DNA of 64,000 bases from positions 1,054,001 to 1,118,000 of the forward strand of contig OZ244865.1 of NCBI GenBank assembly GCA_965221075.1, given 5' to 3'. Positions 8,122 through 15,301 of the stretch are shown here, piece by piece (positions within the stretch are counted from its first letter, which is position 1; each line of letters opens with the position of its first letter). Made by a program: the position numbers and the translations under genes. Below the pieces are notes generated by a model. It did no database searches and was not told where the DNA came from. It worked only from the letters and a program-made list of their open reading frames with translations. Source of the stretch: UBA2970 sp965221075 (lineage in GTDB: Bacteria > Verrucomicrobiota > Verrucomicrobiia > Limisphaerales > AAA164-E04).

Positions 8122-9645
8122 TTGAAGGCCCTGCTGCCCATCTTCCAGCGGGAACTGCGCAACCAGAGCCGCAGGCCTGGCGCCTACGCCTTGCGTCTGG
8201 CGGTGGCGCTGCCCCTGATCCTCGTCCCCCTGGCCGGCCTTTTCCATGGCGATCTCTCCGGCCAGCAGGCCCTTCCGACAGCTGTCGGGATCCTCGCCAT
8301 CGTGCTCTGCACCGGCGCCTGCATGTCCGTCTGCGACACGATCGGCTCCGACCGCCGCCAGGGCGTCCTGGAGCTGCTCCGGACCTCCCCCCTTGGCCCC
8401 ACCGAGGTCCTGCTGGGCAAGGCTCTCTGCCATGCCTTCAAGCTGCTCCTCTGCCTGCTCGCCACCCTGCCTCTCTTCTTTCTGATGCTCCTCGACGAAG
8501 GCGTCGCCTGGCAGGTAGTGGCATTGCATTGGCTCTTCCTCTTCCTGGCCGCGTTCCTGGGGCTGTCGACAGGACTCCACATCGCCGCGGATTTCCGGAC
8601 GAAGGGCCTTCCCGAGGCGAATAGCCTTGTCGGCGTCTTTCCGGACCTCTTCATGCTGTTCTTATTGGCACTGCCGTTCGCGCAGAATTATGATCCTCTC
8701 TTTCTGAAATCGGACCTGTTCTTTCTCACGCCCTTCCTTCTGATCTGCCTGTCTATGGCCCTGGTGCGTCTCTTCCAGGCTCGTTCCAGGATGCTGCGGG
8801 CCTGGAAGGAGGCCGGGGAGCCGGAGACTAGGCCCCGGTGGAAGCCGGCCAGGGCTCCCCGGCCCGCCCGAGGCCTTTCCAGGCTGGATCTCTCCTCGAG
8901 GTCCAATCCCTGCCGCCAGCTGGTCCGAGCGCTCGACATCGAACTCCAGCTGATCATCGCCAGCCTGGTCCTGGTTCCCTTCAACGCTTGGCTAGTCTAC
9001 TTGATGCTCGTGCCAACCGAACGGATCGGAGCTGCCTCCCAGTTTGGGGCCGCCTCCCTTTTCGTGGTGTTCGTGGAGTCGGGCCTGCGCCTGGTCCTTG
9101 CCATCCATATTCCCTCCATGCTCGGCAAGGGGCATTTCGGCGAATCCTTCGCTCCCGTTCTCTCCACTCCGCTGACCGACCGGGAGATCGCCTCGGGGCT
9201 TCGCCGTGCGTCCCAGGGGATGGTCGGCGCCTGGACGCCCCTGCTCCTTCTGGCCCACCTGGCCTGCCTGCTCCAGGAAGCGGGAACTCGTCCGCATTCC
9301 CTCGTCCTGCACCTGGGATCCATGCTGCTGCTGCTTCCCGAGCTGCGGGGCATGCAGGCGACGGGAGCCTCGCTGGTTCTGCAGGGCGTCCGGACCTGGA
9401 GGGCGGGCTGGATCCTCCTGATCTGCTTCTGCGTCCTGCCCCTGGGCGCGGTCATGGCGGCGCTCCAGTTCCTCGATCCCGTGCTGGCCCTGGCTGTGGC
9501 CACGGGAACGCGATTGCTGGTCGTCCTTCTGAGCCTCCGCTTCCGGAGCGACCTGCTGCGCCTGCGCCGGGCGTTCTCCGAACCCGGCTCGACCATGGGG
9601 ATCCTGCGCAGGCGGCTGTTCCTTCCGCGCTTCCGGAACCTCTGA
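8122..9645 (+). CDS. ABC-2 type permease-like membrane protein (type B, copy 1)
   Basis: This 507-residue membrane protein has the same architecture as its neighbour: an N-terminal QRELRNQSRRPGAYALR segment, membrane helices, the loop DTIGSDRRQGVLELLRTSPL and then VLLGKA (about residues 73-100), and several C-terminal helices. The start is taken as TTG 8122 because the downstream copy begins at the exactly equivalent TTG and no in-frame ATG or GTG lies close by. That start overlaps the TGA of a short upstream frame. It has the same length as the copy at 10085, and the two share an uninterrupted identical block of 124 bases. An ATPase partner is not encoded nearby; function beyond membrane transport or export is unknown. 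Confidence 0.72.
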   Translation: MKALLPIFQRELRNQSRRPGAYALRLAVALPLILVPLAGLFHGDLSGQQALPTAVGILAIVLCTGACMSVCDTIGSDRRQGVLELLRTSPLGPTEVLLGKALCHAFKLLLCLLATLPLFFLMLLDEGVAWQVVALHWLFLFLAAFLGLSTGLHIAADFRTKGLPEANSLVGVFPDLFMLFLLALPFAQNYDPLFLKSDLFFLTPFLLICLSMALVRLFQARSRMLRAWKEAGEPETRPRWKPARAPRPARGLSRLDLSSRSNPCRQLVRALDIELQLIIASLVLVPFNAWLVYLMLVPTERIGAASQFGAASLFVVFVESGLRLVLAIHIPSMLGKGHFGESFAPVLSTPLTDREIASGLRRASQGMVGAWTPLLLLAHLACLLQEAGTRPHSLVLHLGSMLLLLPELRGMQATGASLVLQGVRTWRAGWILLICFCVLPLGAVMAALQFLDPVLALAVATGTRLLVVLLSLRFRSDLLRLRRAFSEPGSTMGILRRRLFLPRFRNL

Positions 9646-9687
9646 AGCCTCGCGCGGTCCCCGTCTCCCGGAGCCGGAGGAGCGTCT

Positions 9688-10004
9688 TCTCTGCATGCTT
9701 GACTCTGCTGTTCCGGCTGGAAGGAGCAGTCTTCTGGAGCCTCTCGAACGAGATGCCTCGGCAGTGCAGCCACGAACGCTGCGGAGGCGCCCTCGAATCA
9801 GCCTCGGTCAGCGCGCAGGGAAGAGTCCAGGATCTGGACCAGGACACCGTCCGGACCCGCCTCTGGAAGCCTGTCATACCCGCCGTGCCCCACCTCCTCT
9901 TGCGGCTCCTGGCATTGTACAAGGAGCAGTGATTCGCCATTCTGGCGGCGTTCGTTTCCATCGTCCTGCTGGTGTTCATGAAGGCGAGGGCGCTTCACAT
10001 CCGA
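9688..10004 (+). pseudogene. Relic of a second permease A gene
   Basis: Read in frame, this stretch aligns with the C-terminal part of the intact permease A at about 7426-7745: WSLSNEMPRQCSHERCGGAL here against WSLSTEIPRQYSHERNGGTL there, then TRLWKP against THLWKP, and VFMKARALHI against VFVKARALHM. A TGA at 9930-9932 interrupts it. The first two thirds of the gene and a later segment are missing, and the sequence then joins a recognisable copy of the A-B junction before the next B gene. The original duplication therefore involved the A-B pair, and the second A has decayed. Confidence 0.88.
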
Positions 10005-10084
10005 GTCGAACGGTACGGGCCGTCCCAGGGCATCCGAGAGGATGAGAGCGGAAGGAGGGCCCCGCATGCGAACCAGGCGTTCCT

Positions 10085-11608
10085 TTGAAGGCCCTGCTGC
10101 CCATCTTCCAGCGGGAACTGCGCATCCAGAGCCGCAGGCCAGGCGCCTACGCCTTGAGGGTTGCGGTGGTTCTGCCCCTGATCCTCTTCCCCCTGGCCGA
10201 CATGTTCCATGGCAATCTTTCCGGCCAGCGAACCCTGGCGGCAGCTGTGGGGATCCTCGCCATCGTGCTCTGCGCCGGCGCCTGCATGTCCGTCTGCGAC
10301 ACGATCGGCTCCGACCGCCGCCAGGGCGTCCTGGAGCTGCTCCGGACCTCCCCCCTCAGCCCCACCGAGATCCTGCTGGGAAAGGCCCTCAGCCATGCCT
10401 CCAAGCTGCTCCTCTGCCTGCTCGTCACCCTGCCTCTCATCTTTCTGCCTCTGCTCGACGAAGGCGTCGCCTGGAAGGTGGTGGCATGCCACTGGATGCT
10501 GCTCCCCGTCGCCGCGTTCCTGGGGCTGTCGATAGGACTCTGCATCGCGGCGGATTTCCGGACTGCAGGCCTTCCCGAGGCAAAATGTCTGGAATGCCTC
10601 TTTCCGTTCCTAGTTCTGTTGTTCATTTGGATACCGGATGCCACGTGGCGTGTGTATCCTTTCCAACTGGGAACGGACCTGTTCGTTCCCACGATCATCA
10701 CGCTAATATACCTGTTGATGGCCCTGGGCTATTTCTTCCTGGCGCGTTCCAGGATGCTGCGGGCCTGGAAGGTGGCTGGGGAGCCGGGAACACAGTCCCA
10801 GCGGAAGCCGGCCAGGGATCCACGGCCCGTCCGAGGCCTCCCCAGGCTGGATCTCTCTTCCAGGTCCAATCCCTGCCGCCAGCTGGTCCGAGCTCTCGAC
10901 TTGGAGCTCCCGCTGATCATCGCCAGCCTGGTCCTGGTTCCCTTCAACGCTTGGCTAGTCTACTTGATGCTCGTGCCAACCGAACGGATCGGAGCTGCCT
11001 CCCAGTTTGGGGCCGCCTCCCTTTTCGTGGTGTTCGCGGAGGCGGGCCTGCGCCTGGTCCTGGCCATCCATATCCCCTCCATGCTCGGAAAGGGGCATTT
11101 CGGCGAGTCCTTCGCTTCCGTTCTCTCCACCCCGCTGACCGACCGGGAGATCGCCTCGGGGCTTTCCCGCGCGTCCCAGGGGATGGTCGGCGCATGGACG
11201 CCCCTGCTCCTTCTGGCCCATCTGGCCTGCCTGCTACAGGACGGGGGAACGCGTCCGCATTCCCTCGTCCTGCACCTGGGATCCATGCTGCTGCTGCTTC
11301 CCGAGCTGCGGGGCATGCAGGCTACGGGAGCCTCGCTGGTTCTGCAGGGCGTCCGGACCTGGAAGGCGGGCTGGATCCTCCTGGTCTGCTTCTGCGTCCT
11401 GCCCCTGGCCGCGGCCCTGGCGGCTCTCCAGTTCCTCGATCCCGTGCTGGCCCTGGCGGCGGCTACGGGAACGCGCTTGCTGGTCGTCCTTCTGAGCCTC
11501 CGCTTCCGGAGCGATCTGCTGCGCCTGCGCCAGGCGTTCTCCGAACCGGGCTCGACCATGGGGACGCTGCGCAGGCGGCTGTTCCTTCCGCGCTTCCGGA
11601 ACCTCTGA
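10085..11608 (+). CDS. ABC-2 type permease-like membrane protein (type B, copy 2)
   Basis: This 507-residue membrane protein is the tandem paralogue of the gene at 8122, identical in length and in the position of its loop DTIGSDRRQGVLELLRTSPL. Most differences are concentrated in residues about 166-220, a helix-loop-helix region, while residues 277-317 are the same. TTG 10085 is the only reasonable start at the family boundary; an ATG at 10066 is out of frame. Upstream lies the permease A relic. The similarity tail ends near 11650, and a U-tract terminator follows at 11701, so this gene closes the block. Function is unknown beyond its ABC-2-like membrane architecture. Confidence 0.72.
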   Translation: MKALLPIFQRELRIQSRRPGAYALRVAVVLPLILFPLADMFHGNLSGQRTLAAAVGILAIVLCAGACMSVCDTIGSDRRQGVLELLRTSPLSPTEILLGKALSHASKLLLCLLVTLPLIFLPLLDEGVAWKVVACHWMLLPVAAFLGLSIGLCIAADFRTAGLPEAKCLECLFPFLVLLFIWIPDATWRVYPFQLGTDLFVPTIITLIYLLMALGYFFLARSRMLRAWKVAGEPGTQSQRKPARDPRPVRGLPRLDLSSRSNPCRQLVRALDLELPLIIASLVLVPFNAWLVYLMLVPTERIGAASQFGAASLFVVFAEAGLRLVLAIHIPSMLGKGHFGESFASVLSTPLTDREIASGLSRASQGMVGAWTPLLLLAHLACLLQDGGTRPHSLVLHLGSMLLLLPELRGMQATGASLVLQGVRTWKAGWILLVCFCVLPLAAALAALQFLDPVLALAAATGTRLLVVLLSLRFRSDLLRLRQAFSEPGSTMGTLRRRLFLPRFRNL

Positions 11609-11700
11609 AGCCTCGCGCGGTCCCCGGCTCCCGGCGCCGGAGGAGCGCCGGTCCCGAGGGAGATCCGCACCCCCGGCCCGGGGATCCTCCGCCGACGCCG

Positions 11701-11739
11701 GCCCTCCATGCCCCCAAAAACGGGCGGGAGGGCTTTTTT
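11701..11739 (+). terminator. Rho-independent terminator after permease block
   Basis: GCCCTCC (11701-11707) pairs with GGAGGGC (11727-11733), an inner GCCC/GGGC stem can form in the loop, and a run of six T follows directly. It is the only hairpin in the window I found with a clear U-tract. Confidence 0.82.
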
Positions 11740-11780
11740 AGCGCCATTGGGCGATCCACCTGGCTATCAAGCGGGAGGAC

Positions 11781-12770
11781 ATGAGCCTCTGGATCGACCT
11801 GGCGAAGCTGGCAGCGGGCTTCTTCCTGATCATCAAGGGAGGGGATCTGTTCGTCGCCTCCAGCGTGCGGATCGCCGAGCTGCTGAGGGTCTCCCGGGTG
11901 GTGATCGGGACCACCCTGGTCAGCCTGGCCACGACCTCCCCCGAGCTGGTCTTCTCGGTGACCACCGGCGTCGAGGAGGATCCGGCGATGGGCATCGGGA
12001 ACGCCCTGGGCTCGTGCATGTGCAACATGTGCCTGATCCTGGGGCTGATGTCGGTCATTCGCAGCATCGGGGTGCGTCCCAGCGATCTGCGGATCCCGTT
12101 CTACTCCATGGTCTTCTTCGGGCTCCTGCTCCTGGCGCTCTCGTGGAACCTGGCCTTCCACCGCTGGATGGGGTGGATGCTGGCGGCCCTGGGGGCGGCC
12201 TACTTCGTGTGCGACTTCCTGCACCACCGCAAGGGCTCCCGGCCCGAGGATCTGGTCGAGGCCCGGAGCATCGAGGATCAGGCCCTGGGCGGGCGCCCTT
12301 GGCTGGACACTCCAGCGAAGGTGGCGGCGGTCTTTCTCGCCGGAGTGGCGATGGTGGTGGCCGGCAGCAAGCTTCTGGTCGATTCCCTGGGCAGCCTGGG
12401 AGAGGGCCTGGGCGTGCCCTCCCTGGTCATGGGGCTGACCGTTGCCGCGGTGGGCACCTCGCTTCCCGAGCTGGTCACCGCGGTCAAGTCGGCGCGCCAG
12501 AACGTCTCCGATCTGGGGGTGGGCAACATCCTCGGGGCCAACGTGGCCAACCTGACCCTGATCGTGGGCGGCGCCACCTCCTTCCAGGACGTCCAGCTCG
12601 ACCGCCTCTCGCAGGTTCGGGACTTCACGGCCCTGCTCCTGGGCATGGGCATGGTCTGGTGGATGCTCCAGTCGTCCCGGAGGATGCACCGCCTGGAGGG
12701 GGCGATCCTGATCGGGTACTACTTCCTCTACATCGCCCTGGCGCTGGCCAGCCCGCACCGCCCCGCATGA
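11781..12770 (+). CDS. CaCA family Na+/Ca2+ antiporter (YrbG-like)
   Basis: This 329-residue membrane protein carries the two inverted alpha repeats of cation/Ca2+ exchangers. Alpha-1 is IGTTLVSLATTSPELVFS with E55, followed by GNALGSCMCNMCLILG. Alpha-2 is MGLTVAAVGTSLPELVTAV with E230, followed by GNILGANVANLTLIVG. The two acidic ion-coordinating residues are both present. It would exchange calcium, or a related cation, for sodium or protons across the inner membrane. A GGGAGG ribosome-binding site lies at 11772-11777, supporting the ATG at 11781. Its stop overlaps the start of the next gene in an ATGA, so the two are probably coupled. Confidence 0.93.
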   Translation: MSLWIDLAKLAAGFFLIIKGGDLFVASSVRIAELLRVSRVVIGTTLVSLATTSPELVFSVTTGVEEDPAMGIGNALGSCMCNMCLILGLMSVIRSIGVRPSDLRIPFYSMVFFGLLLLALSWNLAFHRWMGWMLAALGAAYFVCDFLHHRKGSRPEDLVEARSIEDQALGGRPWLDTPAKVAAVFLAGVAMVVAGSKLLVDSLGSLGEGLGVPSLVMGLTVAAVGTSLPELVTAVKSARQNVSDLGVGNILGANVANLTLIVGGATSFQDVQLDRLSQVRDFTALLLGMGMVWWMLQSSRRMHRLEGAILIGYYFLYIALALASPHRPA

Positions 12771-13369
12771 GCGATCCGGGCGTCTCCATCCGCCGTTCCA
12801 CCCTGGACGACCTTCCCGCGCTGAGGGGGCTCTGGAGCACGGCCCTCTACTCCCCGCCCGAGCTGGAGCGCTTCCTGACCTCCTTCTTCCTGGTGGAGGG
12901 CGGAGCGGGAAGGCTGATGGGGGCCTTCGCCTTCGAGGCGCGGGGCTCCGAGGCCTGCGTCCACCATCTGGCCTGGACCCATCCCGGCGCCGCCCGCGCC
13001 GCGGCCCCCCATCTGGCGGAGCGGATCGGCCGGCTGGCCCGGGGACAGGGCCTGCACCGCGTCTGGTTCCCCGACCAGCGCCCCTTCTGGGAGGAGTGCG
13101 GCCTGGATCTCCGTACCCGGGGCGCCCCCGAGTCGGCCTACGAGCTGCTGCGCGGCGCCGCCTGCCAGTGGAGCGTCTGGTTCCTGATCCCTCCCGAGGA
13201 GGAGAGGCGGATCGAGAGGGAGGTGCGGCGCTTCGAGGAGAGCCGGGACCGGGAGCGGGACCGGCTCCGACAGGGGACCCGCTCGGCGGTCCGCTTCCTC
13301 TGGCTGCTGGTCCTGCTGCTCAGCGCGCTCCTGTTCTGGTCGATCCTCGGTTGGCTGGGGATCCTGTGA
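12767..13369 (+). CDS. GNAT-like acetyltransferase domain with C-terminal membrane anchor
   Basis: This 200-residue protein begins with the beta-alpha pattern of Gcn5-type N-acetyltransferases (VSIRRSTLDDLPALRGLW) and keeps a GNAT-like middle (EACVHHLAWTHPGAARAAAPHLAERI), but the acetyl-CoA P-loop R/QxxGxG/A is not clear, so it may be degenerate. A basic, charged coiled-coil-like region at about 145-175 leads into a single C-terminal transmembrane helix (FLWLLVLLLSALLFWSILG), which makes it tail-anchored with the enzyme domain in the cytoplasm. It starts inside the antiporter stop (ATGA). Its last 50 bases overlap the 3' end of the convergent lipA. The substrate is unknown. Confidence 0.68.
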   Translation: MSDPGVSIRRSTLDDLPALRGLWSTALYSPPELERFLTSFFLVEGGAGRLMGAFAFEARGSEACVHHLAWTHPGAARAAAPHLAERIGRLARGQGLHRVWFPDQRPFWEECGLDLRTRGAPESAYELLRGAACQWSVWFLIPPEEERRIEREVRRFEESRDRERDRLRQGTRSAVRFLWLLVLLLSALLFWSILGWLGIL

Positions 13370-14354
13370 GGCGGGAGCCTCTCCTGCGCCGCAGGCGGCG
13401 CAGGAGATCGGGATCGGCCTGGTCGGCGTGGTAGGAGCTGCGCACCAGGGGGCCGCTGGCCACATGGAGGAAGCCCATCCGCCGGGCCGCGCGGGCCAGC
13501 TCCTCGAATTCGCCGGGAGGGACGTAGCGGGCCAGCCGGTGGTGTCGGCCGCTGGGAGGCAGGTACTGACCCAGGGAGAGGATCTCGCAGCCGGCCTCCC
13601 GCAGGTCCTCCATCGCCTGCGCCACCTCCTCCTCCCTCTCTCCCAGCCCCAGCATCAGCCCCGACTTGGGGATCGCGGTCCGGGGCGGGCGGCGGGCCGC
13701 CCGCCCGATCAGCTCCAGGGAGCCCCGGTAGGTGGCCCGGGAGCGGACCCGGGGGGTCAGGCGCTCGACCGTCTCCAGGTTGTGGTTGAGGATGTCCGGG
13801 CCGGCCTCCAGCACCCGGCCGAGATCCAGGTCGCTGCCCCGGAAGTCGGGAATCAAGGCCTCGATCACCATGGAGGGGCAGAGGCGGCGGACGCTGCGGA
13901 TGGCTTGGGCGAAGTGGGCGCTGCCGCCGTCGGGCAGGTCGTCCCGGGCCACCGCGGTGACCACCAGGTGCCTCAGGCCCAGATCCCGGGCCGCCAGCGC
14001 CACCCGGAGGGGCTCCCCCGGATCGAGGGGCTGGGGCCGGCCGGTGCGCACGGCGCAGAAGCCGCAGGCCCGGGTGCACTGGTCGCCGGCGATCATCACC
14101 GCCGCGGTGCCGGCGCTCCAGCATTCCCAGCGGTTGGGGCAGCGGGCGCTCTCGCAGACGGTGTTCAGATCCCGCCCGGCCAGCAGGCTCCGTGTGCGGG
14201 CGAACTGCGGATGGACCGGCAGCGGGCGCCGCAGCCAGGGGGGAAGGCCGGGCCGGGGCGGGCCGCTCCCGACGGAGGGAGATGGATTCGGGGATGCGGG
14301 CAAAGCGCTCCGGGCGCGGGATTGGGAATTGTCCCGCCACGCCGCAAGGTCCAT
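13320..14354 (-). CDS. lipA: Lipoyl synthase
   Basis: This 344-residue radical SAM enzyme inserts two sulfurs into protein-bound octanoyl groups to make lipoyl cofactors for 2-oxoacid dehydrogenases. Both iron-sulfur sites are visible: the auxiliary cluster cysteines C67, C72 and C78 in CESARCPNRWEC, and the radical SAM triad C93, C97 and C100 in CTRACGFC. The C-terminal RSSYHAD motif, which supplies the serine ligand of the auxiliary cluster, is present. The proline-rich N-terminus of about 45 residues is not conserved in the family. A GGGGA ribosome-binding site precedes the ATG at 14354. No lipB lies nearby. The C-terminal tail of about 20 residues extends into the convergent GNAT gene. 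Confidence 0.95.
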   Translation of the reverse strand: MDLAAWRDNSQSRARSALPASPNPSPSVGSGPPRPGLPPWLRRPLPVHPQFARTRSLLAGRDLNTVCESARCPNRWECWSAGTAAVMIAGDQCTRACGFCAVRTGRPQPLDPGEPLRVALAARDLGLRHLVVTAVARDDLPDGGSAHFAQAIRSVRRLCPSMVIEALIPDFRGSDLDLGRVLEAGPDILNHNLETVERLTPRVRSRATYRGSLELIGRAARRPPRTAIPKSGLMLGLGEREEEVAQAMEDLREAGCEILSLGQYLPPSGRHHRLARYVPPGEFEELARAARRMGFLHVASGPLVRSSYHADQADPDLLRRLRRRRGSRLTGSPANRGSTRTGAR

Positions 14355-14385
14355 GATTCCCCATCATGGAGCGGAACACAAGCCG

Positions 14386-15297
14386 ATGGCCGAGGTAGCC
14401 GCGGACGGGGACTTGCTGGATCCCGGCCTCCTGCGCCGCCTGGAGAGCCTCCGGATGGTCTCCCGCCGTCTCTCGAGGAGCTCCCTGCGGGGAGAGCGGC
14501 GCAGCCGGGCCAGGGGCTACTCGATCGAGTTCGCCGACTACCGCAACTATGTCGAGGGGGACGACCTCCGCTACCTGGACTGGAACCTCTACGGGCGGCT
14601 CGACCGCCTCTTCCTGCGCCTGTTCGAGGAGGACCGGGAGCTGCCGGTCAGCATCTTCCTGGACTGCAGCGAGTCGATGAACTTCGGAACCCCCCTCAAG
14701 TTCGACTTCGCCAGGCGGGTGGCCGCGGCCATCGCCCACGTGGCCCTGCACGGCGGGGACCGGGTCGGCGTCCACCCCTTTCCCCGGCGCCCCGAGAACG
14801 AGGCCCTCAGGCTGCCGCTGAGCCGGGTCCGGGGAGGCCGATCCTCCCTGCGTCTGGCCGGGGACCTGGCCCGGCTGAGCTGCGGCGGCGGGTCCGAGCT
14901 CAACGCCGAGCTGCGGCGGGGGGCCCTGGAGGTCCGGACGGCCGGACTGGCGGTGGTGGTGAGCGATCTGCTCTGCCACGGGGGCTACCAGCAGGGAATC
15001 CAGGCCCTGCTTTCGCGCCGCTTCCAGGTGGCTCTGGTCCAGGTGCTCTCCCCCGAGGAGCTCTCCCCCGGCCGCTTCGGGGATCTGAAGTTCGTCGACG
15101 CCGAGACCGGAGCGGTCCAGGAAGCGACCTTCGGGCGCTACCGCCTGGCCCGCTACCAGGCCACGGTCGCCGCCTACCAGGAGCGGCTGGCCGAGCACTG
15201 CCGGAAGCGCGGGGTGGGGTTCTGGCCGGCCTCCTCCGACTCCTCCCTGGAGGACCTGCTGCTCCGGCAGATGCGGCAGGGGGAGTTCTGGCGCTAG
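14386..15297 (+). CDS. DUF58 domain protein (VWA-like, Bat cluster type)
   Basis: This 303-residue protein carries the DUF58 signature: RSRARGYSIEFADYRNYVEG then DDLRYLDWN, followed by a von Willebrand A-like segment with the metal site motif DCSESM. Such proteins usually sit beside a MoxR AAA ATPase and BatA/BatB genes and are thought to act in assembly or stress-tolerance complexes; no MoxR gene is present here. It diverges from lipA. ATG 14386 gives a typical N-terminus; an ATG at 14353, overlapping the lipA start, would add 11 residues. Only four bases separate it from the next gene, so the run 14386-23265 is likely one transcript. Confidence 0.88.
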   Translation: MAEVAADGDLLDPGLLRRLESLRMVSRRLSRSSLRGERRSRARGYSIEFADYRNYVEGDDLRYLDWNLYGRLDRLFLRLFEEDRELPVSIFLDCSESMNFGTPLKFDFARRVAAAIAHVALHGGDRVGVHPFPRRPENEALRLPLSRVRGGRSSLRLAGDLARLSCGGGSELNAELRRGALEVRTAGLAVVVSDLLCHGGYQQGIQALLSRRFQVALVQVLSPEELSPGRFGDLKFVDAETGAVQEATFGRYRLARYQATVAAYQERLAEHCRKRGVGFWPASSDSSLEDLLLRQMRQGEFWR

Positions 15298-15301
15298 CAC
15301 C

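Larger units (their letters stand above)
8122..11650 (+). repeat. Tandem duplication of permease B (period 1963 bases)
   Basis: The unit beginning at 8122 recurs from 10085 with a constant offset of 1963 bases and no net insertion or deletion across the 1524-base gene. Bases 8950-9073 and 10913-11036 are identical. The similarity runs past both stop codons for about 40 bases (9646-9685 and 11609-11650). A 163-base patch (8619-8781 against 10582-10744) is strongly diverged while its flanks are nearly the same. The A-B junction upstream of each B gene is also recognisably related. Confidence 0.93.

Noticed and set aside
4755..8162. A 1135-codon open frame on the minus strand
   Set aside because: It is antisense to the M16 peptidase and permease A and translates to low-complexity Arg/Gly/Pro/Gln sequence; the plus-strand genes have clear family motifs.
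10066..10084. ATG 10066 as the start of the second permease B copy
   Set aside because: It is out of frame with the conserved protein; TTG 10085 matches the paralogue's start.
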